A stretch of 64,000 nucleotides of DNA from the NCBI RefSeq assembly GCF_003265705.1, contig NW_020313005.1, forward strand, positions 15,269,114 through 15,333,113. The letters run 5' to 3'. The number at the start of each line of letters is the position of its first letter. Within the stretch, counting starts at the first letter, position 1. The notes below the pieces were generated by a model that had not been told where the DNA came from, did not search any database, and saw nothing but the letters and a program-made list of their open reading frames with translations. This DNA is from Callorhinus ursinus. Lineage: Eukaryota; Chordata; Mammalia; Carnivora; Otariidae. Positions 45,921 to 58,004 of this stretch are shown in pieces. The translations under genes and the position numbers were made by a program.

Positions 45921-46720
45921 CTCTGAGCTTCTACCAGCCAACTTGCAAACTATTGTACCTACATTTGTTTACTGATTAGAAAAATTTGGAAGATCCCGTT
46001 CATTGGTCCCTAACCCCAATTATACAGAACACAGTTTAACTTCGGCATTATTATCTGTGACCTTTACAATAAAAAAGGCACTGAACTGGATTCCTAGGGT
46101 GTTTGCCCCCATGCTGAGGCAGGGCATGGGGATAGGAGTCAGAGGGTCAAGACTGGATAACAGTGATCTGGTCAGTCTCCCTTCCTCCATGACCAATGAA
46201 ATGGGACCAGCATGGGGGCCACAGCCAAAGTGACAGGGCTTGGGAGGTTCTGAGAGGAGCAGGCACAGGGGACAGCTTATTACTGCAGGACAGCAGTAGG
46301 CAGAACGTGCTGAGTGCCATGGACACTGTAGTGGGCTCAAAGTCTTCAGGGTAAGCCTTCATACTCCTACAAAGTGTACAGTCAGATCCCCAGTGACTTC
46401 TAGTGACTTCGAGGGGAAGGACTCATTCCCTGGGTCCTCACTGCTGCAGAGGTGAGTTCTAATTCTGAAACACCCATCAACCCAGACAAGGCTTTGCAGA
46501 GGCCCACCAGGTATAGCCCTGACTAAAATAAATGGATAAAATAGCTGACTCCTCCGCAAAGCTCTATTGTACAGACCTAAGTGAGCTAACAGTGCCTGAA
46601 TCCACAGTATTCATAGTGCCTGAATCAGGAATGGATAAGGAACAATTGATAAGGAACACAGCCCTGTTACAGGGCTAGAAGTATCTGGGGACATCATAGG
46701 AAGAGTAATGATACAGTGAA
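45921..46720. other. Non-genic stretch, nothing recognised
   Basis: Several short chance frames on both strands (up to 106 codons). No repeat recognised. Confidence 0.5.
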
Positions 46721-46724
46721 GTTG

Positions 46725-46902
46725 GATCTGAAGCCAAATCCAAGCTAACCACTCAGCAGCTGTACAGCATTGGGTATATTGTTTAACTTCTTTGAGCCTC
46801 TGTCTCTTCACCTATAAAATGGGTATTATTCATTAAATGAGTTAGCATTGGTAAAGTGCCTTACACAGGAGATGTAATCAATAAATGTTACTTTCGTCCT
46901 TT
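46725..46902 (+). repeat. MIR SINE relic
   Basis: 'gtacagcattgggtatattg' then 'tttaacttctttgagcctct', 'gtctcttcacctataaaatggg', 'aaatgagttagcattggtaaagtgcc' and 'gtaatcaataaatgtta' make a nearly full MIR. Confidence 0.8.
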
Positions 46903-47535
46903 CCTCTTTATCAACCCAGAAGCAGAGATAAATTAGAAAGAAATGTGATCAAAAACATTTCACATACCAGCTCCCCCCATCTTAACAATGTAAATTGGAT
47001 CCTCTGCTCAAGCTTCCCTTCCTCACCAGTGAAATGGGAATGATGATGCACACAGCAGACAGGAGATCAGTAGACAGATGTGAATGTTCTTTAACAAAAA
47101 GTGCCTTGAAAAGGTAAGGTAAGACTCTGGTTTTTAAAGAATGGAGAAGCGCACCTCTCTAATGACCCCACAGAGCATGCAGTTGATGTGTGGCTGCATG
47201 CAGGGTCGCTTCATGGTAATTAGTGCTCAATTCCCATCATTAGACACATCCAGCAGGCAGCCTGCATCTCTGAGAGGAGCCTTCTGCCTGCTGAAGCTAA
47301 TGATGATGTTGCCGTGTTAACCTTCCCCAGGGGTGTTCTCCATCGCTGGGCAGTCAGAAGATGAGCTATTTTCTGGCTTGGCTTTGCTCTCACAGCTGGA
47401 CAGCCGCCTCTGGGCTAGAACCACGGGACTCTCCTACAGTGGTTTTCCTTCACTGTGATGTTATTTTCCAAGAAAATAGGATCAGAGGATTCAGATACAC
47501 TCCCTGACTCTCTGAGAAAAATTAATGTAGATGAC
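46903..47535. other. Non-genic stretch with candidate enhancer-like segment
   Basis: No recognised repeat. Positions 47160-47301 carry four TAAT/ATTA cores including a TAATTA (see findings). Confidence 0.4.
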
Positions 47536-47539
47536 ATGT

Positions 47540-47770
47540 CCCTCGGGTCACTGGGCATCTGCAGCTACCCATGTGTGGAATGCCTTCTCCCAGTCCCTCT
47601 CCCCTAGGACTCCTCATTCCCCTTCAAGGCTCAGTTTGCAGTGCCCAGAACCTACCACATCATACTGTTTATCTAATCTCATTCCCGGGAGTGTAAGCTT
47701 CTCCAGGGCAGACTACATCTTATTCACATTTGTGTCTCCAGTGCATGGCTCATAATAGGCACTCAGCAAA
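47540..47770 (+). repeat. L2 LINE 3' relic
   Basis: 'ccccttcaaggctcagtttg', 'atcatactgtttatctaatc', 'gtgtaagcttctccagggca', 'tgtgtctccagtgcatggct' and 'ataataggcactcagc' are L2 on the plus strand. Confidence 0.75.
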
Positions 47771-48435
47771 AGACAAATTTAAACAGACCTGAATTCCACC
47801 AAAAGTCCATGCACTGAGGACCTAGAGCTGCCTAACAGTTAACTTCGGGAAGCAGGGGCAGTGGGCATGAGGGAAGCTTATGGACACTAAGAAGGAGAGG
47901 GACTGCCAGAAAGTGGGCACTTTGGCGGTGAAACATCCCCCAACCCAGAAATACCACCCCACAATGGGACCAGAGGGCCTGCTTTTGCCAAGAGACCCCT
48001 AAATTTTGAGTTCTACCTATAGCGACCATATTTTCTAAGCCAAAAATCTAGAAAATTAAGATAAAAATTAAATAGCATATGGTGACCCATTTAAGGAGTT
48101 CTAATTACTGAAGTGAATATAATCATTAGAAGCCAATAGTTATAAAACCCAGTACCCAGAACTATCAGAAAAAGAAGCTTCTTGGAGGAAGGGGTGAATT
48201 AACTTCATTATGCTTTGGGTTGGGATGTGACGAACCCATCCTAAGCAAAACTAATAAAGTACTTTGCAGGTTAATGCACTGACAACTGATTCTGGCTCCC
48301 AGGCGACCCTGAAGGAGAGGTCATGAAGGGCTATAGTTTCCCCTTCCCAATGCCCAGGGAGAAGAAATTTCCCTGCAGAGAGAAGAAATTTCCTCAGATC
48401 CTATCTCAGTTGGCCAGACATATTAATTTGACCCA
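47771..48435. other. Non-genic stretch, nothing recognised
   Basis: A tandem echo of 'agagaagaaatttcc' occurs near 48358-48393. Nothing else notable. Confidence 0.5.
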
Positions 48436-48439
48436 TTGA

Positions 48440-48575
48440 AGGACAGAGAAACCTGGGTTCTATTCGGAGCTCTCAGACACTCTGTGATGTTGGGCAGATC
48501 ACCTGGAGCCTCAGTTTCCAAATTTAGAAAATGGGTGTATTGGGTCAGTCGATGGTTTCCAACATCTGGAGCTCC
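48440..48575 (+). repeat. MIR SINE relic
   Basis: 'aacctgggttctattcggagc', in pieces, 'gtgatgttgggcagatcacc' and 'cctcagtttccaaatttaga', then 'aaatggg', preserve MIR order. Confidence 0.75.
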
Positions 48576-48802
48576 CCTGAGGTACTTGGAACACCGTGGA
48601 GGTTCTCCAAGCCCTGCACCCACCCCACCCCGTCTCATTGCCCCAGCTCACATGGCTTCACCTCCCTGAAGCAGAAACAACAACTTTTTTAACTGTTTTT
48701 TTTTTAACTTTTTCAATTCTGTTACTTTTTTTTTTTTAACAATTTGAACTTTTAATTCTATAAGGTTGGGAAATCATGGAAGGTTTATGATGAGAAAGAT
48801 GT

Positions 48803-48936
48803 TAACAGCTAACTTTTTTTGGAAGGGTATATATATAGTATTTCTTTTTTTATTATTATTTGGAAATTACTATTAACAGCTAACTTTTTTGGGGAGGGTA
48901 TACATATATATAGTATTTCTTTTTTTATTATTATTA
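48803..48936. repeat. ~65-bp tandem duplication
   Basis: 'ttaacagctaacttttttt' followed by 'ggaagggtatatatatagta' and a 'tttctttttttattatta' run (48803-48860) recurs with small indels at 48873-48936. The second copy directly abuts the L1 fragment. Confidence 0.85.
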
Positions 48937-49388
48937 TGTTCAGTTAGCCAACATATAGTACATCATAAGTTTTTGTTGTAGTGTTCAACAATTCATTAGT
49001 TGCATATAACACCCAGTGCTCATCACCACACGTGCCCTCCTTAATACCCATCACCCGGTTACCCCATGCCCCTACCCTCCTCCCTTCTGTAACCCTCAGT
49101 TTGGTTCCTGGAGTCCAGAGTCTCTCATGGTTTGTCTCCCTCTCTGATTTCTTCCCATTCAGTTTTCCCTCCCTTCCCCTGTGGTCCTCTACTCTATTCC
49201 TTATGTTCCACACATGAGTGAAACCATATGATAATTGTCTTTCTCTGCTTGACTTATTTCACTTAGCATCATCCCCTCCAGTCCCATCCACGTCATTGTA
49301 AATGGTGGGTATGCATCCTTTCTGGTGGCTGAGTAACATCCCCTTGTATACATGGACCACATCTTCTTTATCCGTTCGTCTGTTGGAG
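48937..49388 (-). mobile_element. LINE-1 3' fragment, antisense, single-module 3'UTR
   Basis: The complement reads from the ORF2 C-terminal region (near 49385) through one copy of the G-rich 3'UTR module to the terminal 'gttggctaactgaacataat'. The module lies directly beside the ORF2 end, unlike the doubled 3'UTR of the full-length element at 32 kb. The coding remnant is 5'-truncated and not functional. Confidence 0.88.
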
Positions 49389-49660
49389 GGCATCTTTTAC
49401 CTGTTTTAAATAGTGGAGCATTTCATACAGTTTTGTTTGGAAGAACCAAGTATGTACACCACTGGACTGGATGATCTCTAAGAATCTTTCTGGCTCTTGT
49501 TCCAGGTCTGGTATCCTCAGTGGACCTGGGGAATAGAGCAGAGCCTGGCTAAAGTCGGTATCGTGGGCAGCCCCGTGAGGGGACATCCTTGTAGAAGGAG
49601 GTGGCATGAAAGGACCAGGATGTCAGGTAACGTTTTCCCCACACAATCAGACAGCTTGGA
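49389..49660. other. Non-genic stretch, nothing recognised
   Basis: No exon or repeat recognised. Confidence 0.45.
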
Positions 49661-49662
49661 CC

Positions 49663-49775
49663 AGAAAGACTTGGGCATTATCATCCTCCTGCCATAGCTA
49701 TGTGCCCTTGAGCAAGTGCTTTAGCCTCTCTGACATTTGGTTTCCTCATCTGTTGATTAAAAAGAAAGTGCTTCC
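49663..49775 (+). repeat. MIR SINE relic
   Basis: 'agctatgtgcccttgagcaagtgctttagc', in pieces, then 'ctctctgacatttggtttcc' and 'tcatctgttgattaaa', plus strand. Confidence 0.7.
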
Positions 49776-50925
49776 TTGAAAGGTCGATCTGACACATGGA
49801 AGCAGAAGGGCGAGCCTTCCTGGGAGCAGATCTCCTTCCCTTCCTACTGGAAGGAAAGAACACTGGCTTGCTGATTCTAAGAAATAGCATTCCTTTGCTC
49901 AGAACTCTGTTTTTAGTGTTTTTCTTTATAGAGGCTTAATTGGGAAGAAAAAAATATATAATCTTCTTGCATTGTTATTAAAAGCATCAGTTAATCCTGC
50001 TGTGAAGAGCTGCAATTTACTTGGGAGGGGCTGAGGAACAGTGAGTCCTCCAGAACAGAGCCATCATTGGTTTATAAGCCCTCCAGGCTCCTGGCTTCTA
50101 GCTGGGCACTCCACTGTCCCTACTGATATGCCAGGTGCAAGGGAGGGCAGGGAGGAGTATGACCCTACCCTGATAGACATCCAGGAAAGGGAAGGCGAGC
50201 TTGGTCCTCCCCTCACTTGGAGTGTGTCCCTCAGCTAAATATACTTACACCCAACAAGCAGGCTTGGGTAGGGATGTATTAGTACTTGTGGGCCCTGCAT
50301 ATTTTATGCTAAGCAGCAGTTCAAGCCTCAGACTCCTAGGTACATTCCTGTCTGTTCACTGCTCAGCAGTTGCTTTCCTCTAGAGTCAGTACTCCTAGTA
50401 TTTACCCCAACCTTTGTACAGACTAGAAACTTCAGTCCATACAGGAGGTCCCTTTCTATAGCCATCAGACCTTACTGTATCAGTGTCTGATAGCCTGACC
50501 TTCTCCTGGGCTCCTCTGTGCCAAGCTCCCTACCTGCCCGGCTTTTAGCCTACCTCAACTTTGCATTGCCTTTGTGAGCCATCTGGCTGGCTTCTCTGCG
50601 GTTAACACCTGCTGTATTTGCTGTCCTGCACTGCCCTGCACTGCCCCATCTCTTGACCTCACCATCCCCAGATGTACTTGCTCTCAAGTAAAAGCTTCAG
50701 GTCTAGGAGACCTCGGTTCTAGAGTCTGCCCAGTTCCTTTTGGATATTGTCAAGCCCATCACCATGCCTCCTTTACTTGAGGATCAAGGTTCTTTATCAC
50801 TGTGGTGCTAAACTGACTATACCAGACTAATTCGCTGCAGAATTACTAAGAAGTACTTAGTTTAGACATAGACATACATGCCGTCAAAGACATTTAGAAT
50901 TAAGAAGATTCTTAGACCCAGCTCA
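49776..50925. other. Non-genic stretch, nothing recognised
   Basis: Positions 49915-50020 are AT-rich, unique-looking DNA. Elsewhere there are only short chance frames. Confidence 0.5.
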
Positions 50926-50929
50926 TCTA

Positions 50930-51030
50930 GACCAACTATCCCATTTCAAGGTTAAAAAGACTCAAGCCCCAAGGAGGGAAGTGAGTGCTAGAAGTCACAC
51001 AGCAAGCCAATCACTTATAAAGGTAATAAC
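50930..51030 (-). repeat. MIR-like SINE relic
   Basis: 'aactatcccatttcaaggtt' and 'gaagtcacacagcaagccaa' are reversed MIR remnants. Diverged. Confidence 0.5.
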
Positions 51031-52180
51031 GGTTCCTCTGGACACTACAGCATGATGGAGATGGGTTAGGTATCTCTTGCTTAGAGACAAGAGCAGGACT
51101 AAATGGTAGGGGTAGAGGCCAGGGCTCAATAGCAGGAAAATGGAAGTGACATTTAGCTAATGGTGAGCTTCTCTGGCTTCTTCAAGGTCAGTGTTGATAG
51201 AACTTGGGTCCCAAGAGATAAAAGGAAGTTTCTGAAAAACATTTGGTCCATCCACTCCCTCCAGTAACCTCAGTGTGCTCACAGGCTCTCTTGCAAGCAA
51301 ATTTGTTACCATTCTCTTTCCCTTGTACTCAGCGCAGCTAACATGCGCCAGTGAAATGCACCCAAAGGACCTGTGAACAAAGGTAAATGAGATCTGCGTT
51401 TCTGCATTCCTGAATGCTCATGGAATGTGGGCATCAGGACAAGTACAGGAGGGAGAACACACTCCTCTGGGTCACCCTCACTTTCTACCTGGTCCTTGAT
51501 CCAGAGCTACACTCCCAGGGAGTTAAGATGAGGGAGAACATCAAGCTTGACCGAAGGAACCACTTGTGCCTCTGGTCTTTTTTGTGTGTGTGAGGGGCTA
51601 TAGGGCCCCAGTGCCTGATGGTTGTGTCAGAGAAGGAATTTGAAGCCCCACATGCAGAAGAATCCAGCTCAGTCTGCAGCTTGAGCTCAAGAGCTAAATG
51701 ACACGTAATTCAGTTAAAGGAGAAGGAAGCAAACCTCATCACAACAGTTGAAAACATGAAAACAACAAATAAACAGCTGCTTTGAGCCTGCTACAAGGAG
51801 GCCAATTTGATCTTTGCAGAAAGAAAAGTGCCATCTTGCATGTGCGTGTGTGTGCGCGTGTGTGGTGGGGGAAGGGCAGCTCTCTTCAAGAAGCTGCAGC
51901 TGTGAGCAGTTCAGAGCACAGCATTAACCAAGTTCCTGGAATAATTTGCTAGATTAGAACTACAGCATTCATAGCACACAGAGTAGGGTCCCGGGTGGCA
52001 ATACTAATGTACTTGCTGTAATCCCCCCACCACACACACGCACACACATACCCCCTGCCATAGCTGGGCTAGAAGAGAAGATATCTGGAGTCTGAGAGCC
52101 AGCAGTCCTAGTCCTGAAAATGCACTCCCACACTCCTAGCCCTCACCCCCACTGCTGGTGAACTGAGACAAACCCTTCCC
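51031..52180. other. Non-genic stretch, nothing recognised
   Basis: A TG/CG-rich run lies at 51839-51868 and a CA-rich run at 52028-52048. No exon or RNA gene recognised. Confidence 0.5.
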
Positions 52181-52184
52181 ACTC

Positions 52185-52345
52185 AATGTGTATGAGGCAA
52201 ATAGCCTGTTGCAGAACCATGAGGCACCAACTGAAAAGGCAGATTCCTGGGCCCCCTCCCAAATTAGTAAATCAGAATCTCCTAGGGTCCTATGAGTCTG
52301 TTTTCACAGGAACCTCAGTGATTCTTTTGTACACAAAAGTTAAAG
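52185..52345 (+). mobile_element. hAT-type DNA transposon relic (MER5/MER20-like)
   Basis: 'ggcagattcctgggccccctcccaaatta', 'aaatcagaatctcctagg' and 'ggaacctcagtgattctttt' are the familiar core and end of small hAT-Charlie/Tip100-related elements. Non-autonomous, no transposase. Confidence 0.55.
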
Positions 52346-52371
52346 GTGTACTGAGTGATATATTGCCCCAA

Positions 52372-52845
52372 GAGCATCAGTTAGCTATTGCTATAATAAT
52401 TCTACATAGTGAAAAGAGACCCACAAAACCTCAGTGGCTTAAAACAAGTCATTTGTTCTCACAGATGAGCAGGCCAACAGGGAGAACTCAGCTTCGAGCT
52501 ATAGGTCTGCAAGTGCTGGGGTTCCACATGTAGTTATTCCAGGGCCAGGTCAAGGGGGCAGCAACTCATCTCGCAGCCATGGTAAAGGTAAAAAGGAGAA
52601 GAAGAAGGAGGAGAAGGAGAAGGAGAAGAAGCTGCAGCAGCAAAGATCTACAAGGCCTCTAAGGCCCTGCCTCAGAATGCCTTGCTGTCACTTCCACTCC
52701 ATTCCAACATCTAGATTAAGTTACACGGACAGATCTGGAGTCCAACAGAAAACTAGACCTTCCTGGTCAAGGGCTTGGATTCCTAATTTAGAAGCTAATT
52801 CTTGTTCAAATTAGTCCATCTCATAGATAGAATTAGAATTAGAAG
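52372..52845 (+). mobile_element. LTR/MaLR-like ancient repeat
   Basis: It starts 'cagttagctattgctataat' and continues 'cctcagtggcttaaaacaag', 'tttgttctcacagatgagca', 'atgccttgctgtcacttcc' and 'ctagaccttcctggtc'. The pattern is a common old mammalian LTR-like repeat; the family is uncertain. Confidence 0.5.
52590..52633. repeat. (GAA/GGA)n low-complexity tract
   Basis: Purine trinucleotide repeats inside the LTR-like element. Confidence 0.9.
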
Positions 52846-53154
52846 CTGGGTGATGATTTGGAAAATACAATCAATTTAGTCCAATTGTTCTTGCATGTCA
52901 GCTCCATCCAATAATGAAGAATTTGCTCCTCGGGCTCTATGGCTGACAGTGAGCCATTATCCATAGGAGTGAGGTTAGTCTGATAGAACACAGGAATCAA
53001 ATAGGTTAAGGGCTGCCTTCTTCCCCCAACAGAGGCTCCCAGCCAGGGCCAGAGGGAGATTAGTGATCAGATTCTACCCAAGGAAAAAAACTTGAGCACA
53101 GCGGGACAATTACCTCTATGAGGTCAGATCCCAAGACAGGGCCAGGAAAAGACA

Positions 53155-53275
53155 AGGCACCCATCTGTGCCTCAGTTTCCTTATACATAATTGGAGGGTA
53201 ATGAGACCTACCCTACCCACCTCATGGGATTATACTTAGGAACAAACAACATAATTTATGTAAAACCTCATTTAT
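53155..53275 (+). repeat. MIR SINE relic
   Basis: 'tctgtgcctcagtttccttatacataattgg', in pieces, 'gacctaccctacccacctcatgggatta' and 'taatttatgtaaaacct' match MIR. Confidence 0.7.
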
Positions 53276-53425
53276 TCATTCACTCATTTTTAATAAACAT
53301 TTATAATATCTGATATTCATTAGACATCTAGCATGTACCAAACACTGCTAGGTAAAAGAGCTGATTTAATAAATAAGTCACAGTCTGAACTTCCATGGAA
53401 CTCATGTGAAACTATACACTTACCT
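53276..53425 (+). repeat. Ancient repeat, unassigned
   Basis: 'ttcattcactcatttttaataaaca' and 'agcatgtaccaaacactgctagg' resemble a very common old mammalian repeat. Family not fixed. Confidence 0.45.
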
Positions 53426-54485
53426 AATAAATAGTAGGGATGGTGGTGATGATAATGATGACAATAATGATGATTAGGCATTCACCCCAGAAGATACTGC
53501 TAGCCAGGGCCTGATTGTAATGTACAGTGAAAGATTGTTCCTTCCATTGCTCATCTTGGCTACGAGCTAAGAGAGATTAAAATGCTTTTATACAAAGCAA
53601 ATAATATACATATTTTATGAAATACATTTCTCTGCCTGTTTAATTGTGGGATCTTCAAGAAAGGCAGACAGATTCACCATTCACCACTGAGATGACTGGA
53701 TTAGGTTTTAGCTTTCAGCCTCAGGAGGGCCCCCGACCATTATAATGTCAGGTATGAATGAGGTTCACATTATAATGTCCTGGTTCTGCAGGCTTGCTGG
53801 GGGTCTGAGTATGCAGGAGGACTACTGACCATGCATGGCCTCAGTGTGCCTAGTTGTAAAGCTATGATGTCCACTCTCCCATTGCTTAAGTTTTCTTAGG
53901 CCTGATTTATTGCAAATAAATCTTCTGAAACTCAAAAAAATGATAACAGTTTACCAGAGAACAAGGAAAATTTCATTAGAAATGGTCTATCCCAGCATCT
54001 CTGGTGGTCTTCCTAATTTCTTTCACTCCCAAGACACTCCCAGCCTCCCCCATAATCCGTAATAAAGACATTTCAGTATCCTCCTCCCCCCAAAATTTAA
54101 GAGCTTTAAAAGTGGTTTCAAATTGGAGATATGCTGAGGCTTCTTGTATAGCAACTGTGGAGTTCTACTAGGTGTTCTGTGGGTGACCGTAGCTAGGCTA
54201 GGCCTAGGAGAGTACTCTGGAATTGCCCTAGCTACATCAATAGGCTAATGTCACGTAACAAGGTGGGTTTACCAACAAGCTGATGACCCACAGTTTGGGA
54301 GACCTCTTTTCTCAACCTCAGAGTTAAGTCATGGGAAGCCTGCTTTCAGATTCTGCCAGTTGGGCCACCAGGGTGTTGAAAGGAATGTAATTTGACTTGG
54401 GGGACCCACTGTGCCTGGACATCATCATACCGTCACTACACCAAAAACATGTCATTAATTCCATAGAATATTGTCTTTACCCACT
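53426..54485. other. Non-genic stretch, nothing recognised
   Basis: A GATGAT-rich patch lies at 53440-53475. A CCACCAGGGTG-type core near 54366 could be a weak CTCF-like match. No gene. Confidence 0.45.
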
Positions 54486-54489
54486 CTGC

Positions 54490-54625
54490 TGTATCTCCTT
54501 AGTTGTCCCTTTTCCCTATTAGACTGCAAGCTCATTGAAGGTAAGTAAAATGTACTGCCTGGAATGGAAACAAGCATCTAGCAGGTGCTCAGTCAATGTT
54601 AGTTGAATGGGTGAACAAATGAGTG
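54490..54625 (+). repeat. L2 LINE 3' end
   Basis: 'attagactgcaagctcattgaagg', 'ctagcaggtgctcagtcaatgtt' and 'agttgaatgggtgaac' are the L2 terminus. Confidence 0.75.
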
Positions 54626-55984
54626 GATTTTTTTTTAAAGGAAAAACTGAAAGAAGAGAACACATGGAAACTGATTTTTAAAGACATATAATCCTAGAAG
54701 TCAAAAGGATTTTAGATATCACTTAGTTAGCAGAAATGGCTATCCCTATATCCTACCACCCACTCAAGGCAAAATCACTAATGGGTCATGGCACTCTGTC
54801 CTGCTTACCATAGATGTAGTTTCAGAACACTTCATACATTCACAACCAAGTCACTGAAATTGGCATGCAAAATAAAATTGATTTGCCGTCCTTGATCTAG
54901 GTCAGCCCCCTCATTTGAAACATGGGCCCTGTTAACCTTTTCCAATCAGTCCCCAAATATGTTGTTTCTATTCTATGCCTTTTCTAGCTGTCATTTTAAA
55001 GAAGATTCTGTCTTTTTCAAAGAAACACAGCTACAGGGCCTGGAAACAACGTTTTATGTGGATGTCAGCCTGGCTTCCACAACGTGATGCCCTCCTGCCA
55101 AGCCCAAGTTGGGCTTCCAGAGTCCTAATATTGCTTATGTCCAGATGCAAGAACATATGCCGCTCATGAGTGGCGCTGGCCTCGGTGCTGAAACATAGAT
55201 ATGTATATATGAGACAGTAAAACCTACATTATTGAGGATTTAGGGTGTTTGCTTTGCTGAATGAAGGATTAGAGACCAGAAAGCCCAAAATGACCATCCA
55301 TTTGCAGAAAACGGAGCTGGAGAATTAGAACTATCAGATATGTGCTCTAACCCAGAGGGCCCTATTAGAGCTCTCCCTGACTCCTTTCCCACCCTTTATC
55401 CATCAGTAGGCTATGCGAGGACAGATCACCAGCTCCCCTACAAAGACCCTGAATGCATGCAGCCAGGAAGTAGCCATCGAATGAAAGGCAGTTTTCCCAG
55501 TTACAGGCCTGGGTGCAGGCATCTGTGGGTGGGCAACCTGGTGAGCAGCCACAGTGGCCTGAAGGCTAATCATCTGAGCAGGAGGTTCAAGACTGCCATC
55601 TTTGGGGTCTCACTGAACAGCCTGCTTCTGAGTAGTGTCCAGGCTTTCAAGTGGCCTTGCCTCCATAATTTCTTCCCAAAGTCTGAGGAAAAGCTTGACC
55701 CTCAACATTCAGCACACTTTCCACTCTTATATCCATACCTTTTCCTTGCTGCCCAGAAATCTTGACAGATTCTTTGCTTGTTTGACAAAACCAGAATGGA
55801 TGTATTCCTCAGTCCCTTTGGCTTCCCATGATCAATGAGGCTGTCAGAGAGTGTTTAGTGTGAATTCTCTCTTTTCCTGTCTTCCATAACACATAGATCA
55901 GTCCACACGAAGTTTGGGTAAAGAGCATCAATGTGCACTGATTCTGAGTATCCCCTCCTCAACTCTGCCATTCTCATGGCTCTA
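54626..55984. other. Non-genic stretch, nothing recognised
   Basis: The 141-codon frame at 55340-55765 (+) has no recognisable domain. No repeat identified. Confidence 0.45.
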
Positions 55985-56070
55985 GGGAAAAAAAGGAAGA
56001 GAGAGAGGGGTGGAGAAAGAAAGAAAGAAGAAAAGAAAGGAAAAGAAGAGAAGAGAAAAAGAAAAGAAAT
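55985..56070. repeat. GA/AAG-rich low-complexity tract
   Basis: Nearly pure purines on the plus strand. Confidence 0.93.
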
Positions 56071-56509
56071 TCACAGGCCTAAGGAATCCAGAGAGGAAGG
56101 AGAGAGATCTGCTTCTGATACACTAAGCACAAAAAAATGATTTCTCAGACCTTTTAACACCAAACTTTTCTTTCAGAAAATGCCTGATCAGAAATCACTA
56201 CTTTAAGTCTGAATTTTACCTGCAACAGTTACAGCCTCCTATTCTTCCTCTCCTACCCAAAAGAAGTCATGATACCAAGCATCTTGGGCAATAAGAAAAA
56301 GTTTGGAGGTCATTGCCCAGTGCCTCCCCTCTCCTCCCCTCCTACATTTTGTCTTGGGCAGCATCCTTGCCCAGGTCTCAGCCTGTTGTCCAGACAACCC
56401 ATTCCTCTTCTTTCTTTCAGAAGAATCCAGTGGTAGGGCACATGGGCAAAGCAGATGGCAAATTGAAACACTGAAACCCCAGGCTTGAGAGGACTGCCAG
56501 ACTGAAAGC

Positions 56510-56617
56510 AGGAGCCAAATCTTTCATTTCCCTATTTTTCAGCACCTAGTAGAGGTCCTGGCACAGAGCAGCCTCCCAGAAACTGAGTTGAATGAACGAT
56601 TGAATGAAATCAAAGCA
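56510..56617 (+). repeat. L2 LINE 3' end
   Basis: 'tttttcagcacctagtagagg' then 'tcctggcacagagcag', then 'gagttgaatgaacgattgaa', matches the L2 terminus. Confidence 0.65.
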
Positions 56618-56954
56618 CCCATAAGGGAAGAATCTTAGACCTTCTTTGTCTTCCAAATTCCAAAAGAAGGTGAGAGCGGCTCAGGAGGAGGAAGCCACTT
56701 CTGCAGAAGCTCTGCTAACACTGGAGGTCTAAGATGTCTGCCCATTACCCTGGCTGTGGAGGGGAGTCTAGGCAGGAAATTAAGCAACTACATCCATCAT
56801 ATTTATTGAACAGCTCCTCTCTAGAAGACACTTGTGCAGGAGGTCAGTCACGCACATGAATCCTCAAACTCTGAAAGGGAATGTTCTTCTCACTTCACAT
56901 TGTTCTGTGCTTGCTCTCCACACTCCAGCCTCACTTGCCTTGTTTTTGTTTCTC

Positions 56955-57265
56955 AAACACACTGAGCATTTTCCTGCCTCCTAACTTTGCCTATTGCTGT
57001 TCTCTAGGACTGAGCTCCAGATCTCCAGCTCTGCATGCAACTGGCCCTACCATCCTGCAAGTTACAGCTCAACTCTGACCTCCTGACAGAGGCTTTCCCT
57101 GATCCTCCCATGTAAAAAGCCCCTCCCAGGATTCTCCCTAACTCTTTGCCCTGTGATTTCCTTCTTATAACTCATTCAACATCTGTGTTTATTCAGCGTG
57201 TTTGCTTGTCTATTATACCCCTACCATATAAGCTCCTGAGCTATACTGGGATGATGAACAGCATG
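56955..57265 (+). repeat. L2 LINE relic, part 1
   Basis: 'ctgacctcctgacagaggct' then 'ttccctgatcctcccatg', 'tgccctgtgatttccttctt' and 'ctaccatataagctcctgag' are L2 3' sequence. Its terminus appears displaced to 57535-57625 by an intervening MIR. Confidence 0.7.
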
Positions 57266-57500
57266 AGTTCTAGAATTAGACTGCCTGCATCAAATGCCAA
57301 CTTTGTCATTCACTAAACATGTGACCTTGATTAAATTACCTAAATACTATGCCCTGGATTCCTGACCTATAAAATGGAATTTATGATAGAACCTTATCGT
57401 TAACAGTGCCTCATAAACAAATGTCATGAAATTTGTTAATGCACATGAAGAATTCAAACATTACCTGGTACACATAAAGGGCCTAGTGGAAGTTAACTTT
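57266..57500 (+). repeat. MIR SINE relic nested in L2
   Basis: 'catgagttctagaattagac' then 'tgcctgcatcaaatgcc', 'acatgtgaccttgattaaatt', 'gacctataaaatggaattt' and 'acctggtacacataaaggg' are MIR on the plus strand. Confidence 0.75.
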
Positions 57501-57534
57501 TCTCATTGCTGTTATTTACTGCCACATCCACTAT

Positions 57535-57625
57535 TACTGCTCTATCCTGGTGCCTAGCTCAGAGTGTAGCATAGAGGAGCTTATAATAGACTCAGAATAT
57601 CTGCTGAACAAATGAAAGCATCCAT
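57535..57625 (+). repeat. L2 LINE relic, part 2 (terminus)
   Basis: 'atcctggtgcctagctcaga' then 'gtgtagcatagaggagctta' and 'ctgctgaacaaatgaaagc' complete the L2 3' end. Confidence 0.6.
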
Positions 57626-58004
57626 GCGTGAATAAGAACCTCCAGAGAAGCCCAGAGAAGGTGTGATGCACTGAGAGGAAAGCAGCTTACTTCCTGAGGT
57701 GCCTCAGTCAGGAGAGGCTGCAGGATGAGGGCAGCAGGGCCAGAGCAGGCTCTTGGAGGAACTGAGGGAGCCCCTAGGTCTCACTGTGCCTGACCCAGGC
57801 TTGGGTCATAAAGAGTTCTAAAGGGACTTGGGAGAAATGGATTCTGGAGAATAGTTAGAGAGTAGTTGGAGAGGTCAAGGGGCAACCTGGGGTGGTTTGT
57901 ACTGCCCCAAGAGGACAGAGACTGTTCCCAAGTTTGCCTCAGAAAGATGTACCTCCAAGTCACAGGGCTCTGCTCCCATAGTCTCTCATGCCTCCCTCAG
58001 CCAC
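57626..58004. other. Non-genic stretch, nothing recognised
   Basis: No exon or repeat recognised. Confidence 0.45.

Noticed and set aside
54366..54378. Possible CTCF site (ccaccagggtg)
   Set aside because: Only part of the consensus is present and single short matches are common by chance.
55340..55765. 141-codon frame
   Set aside because: No domain, no splice or promoter support in an otherwise non-genic region.
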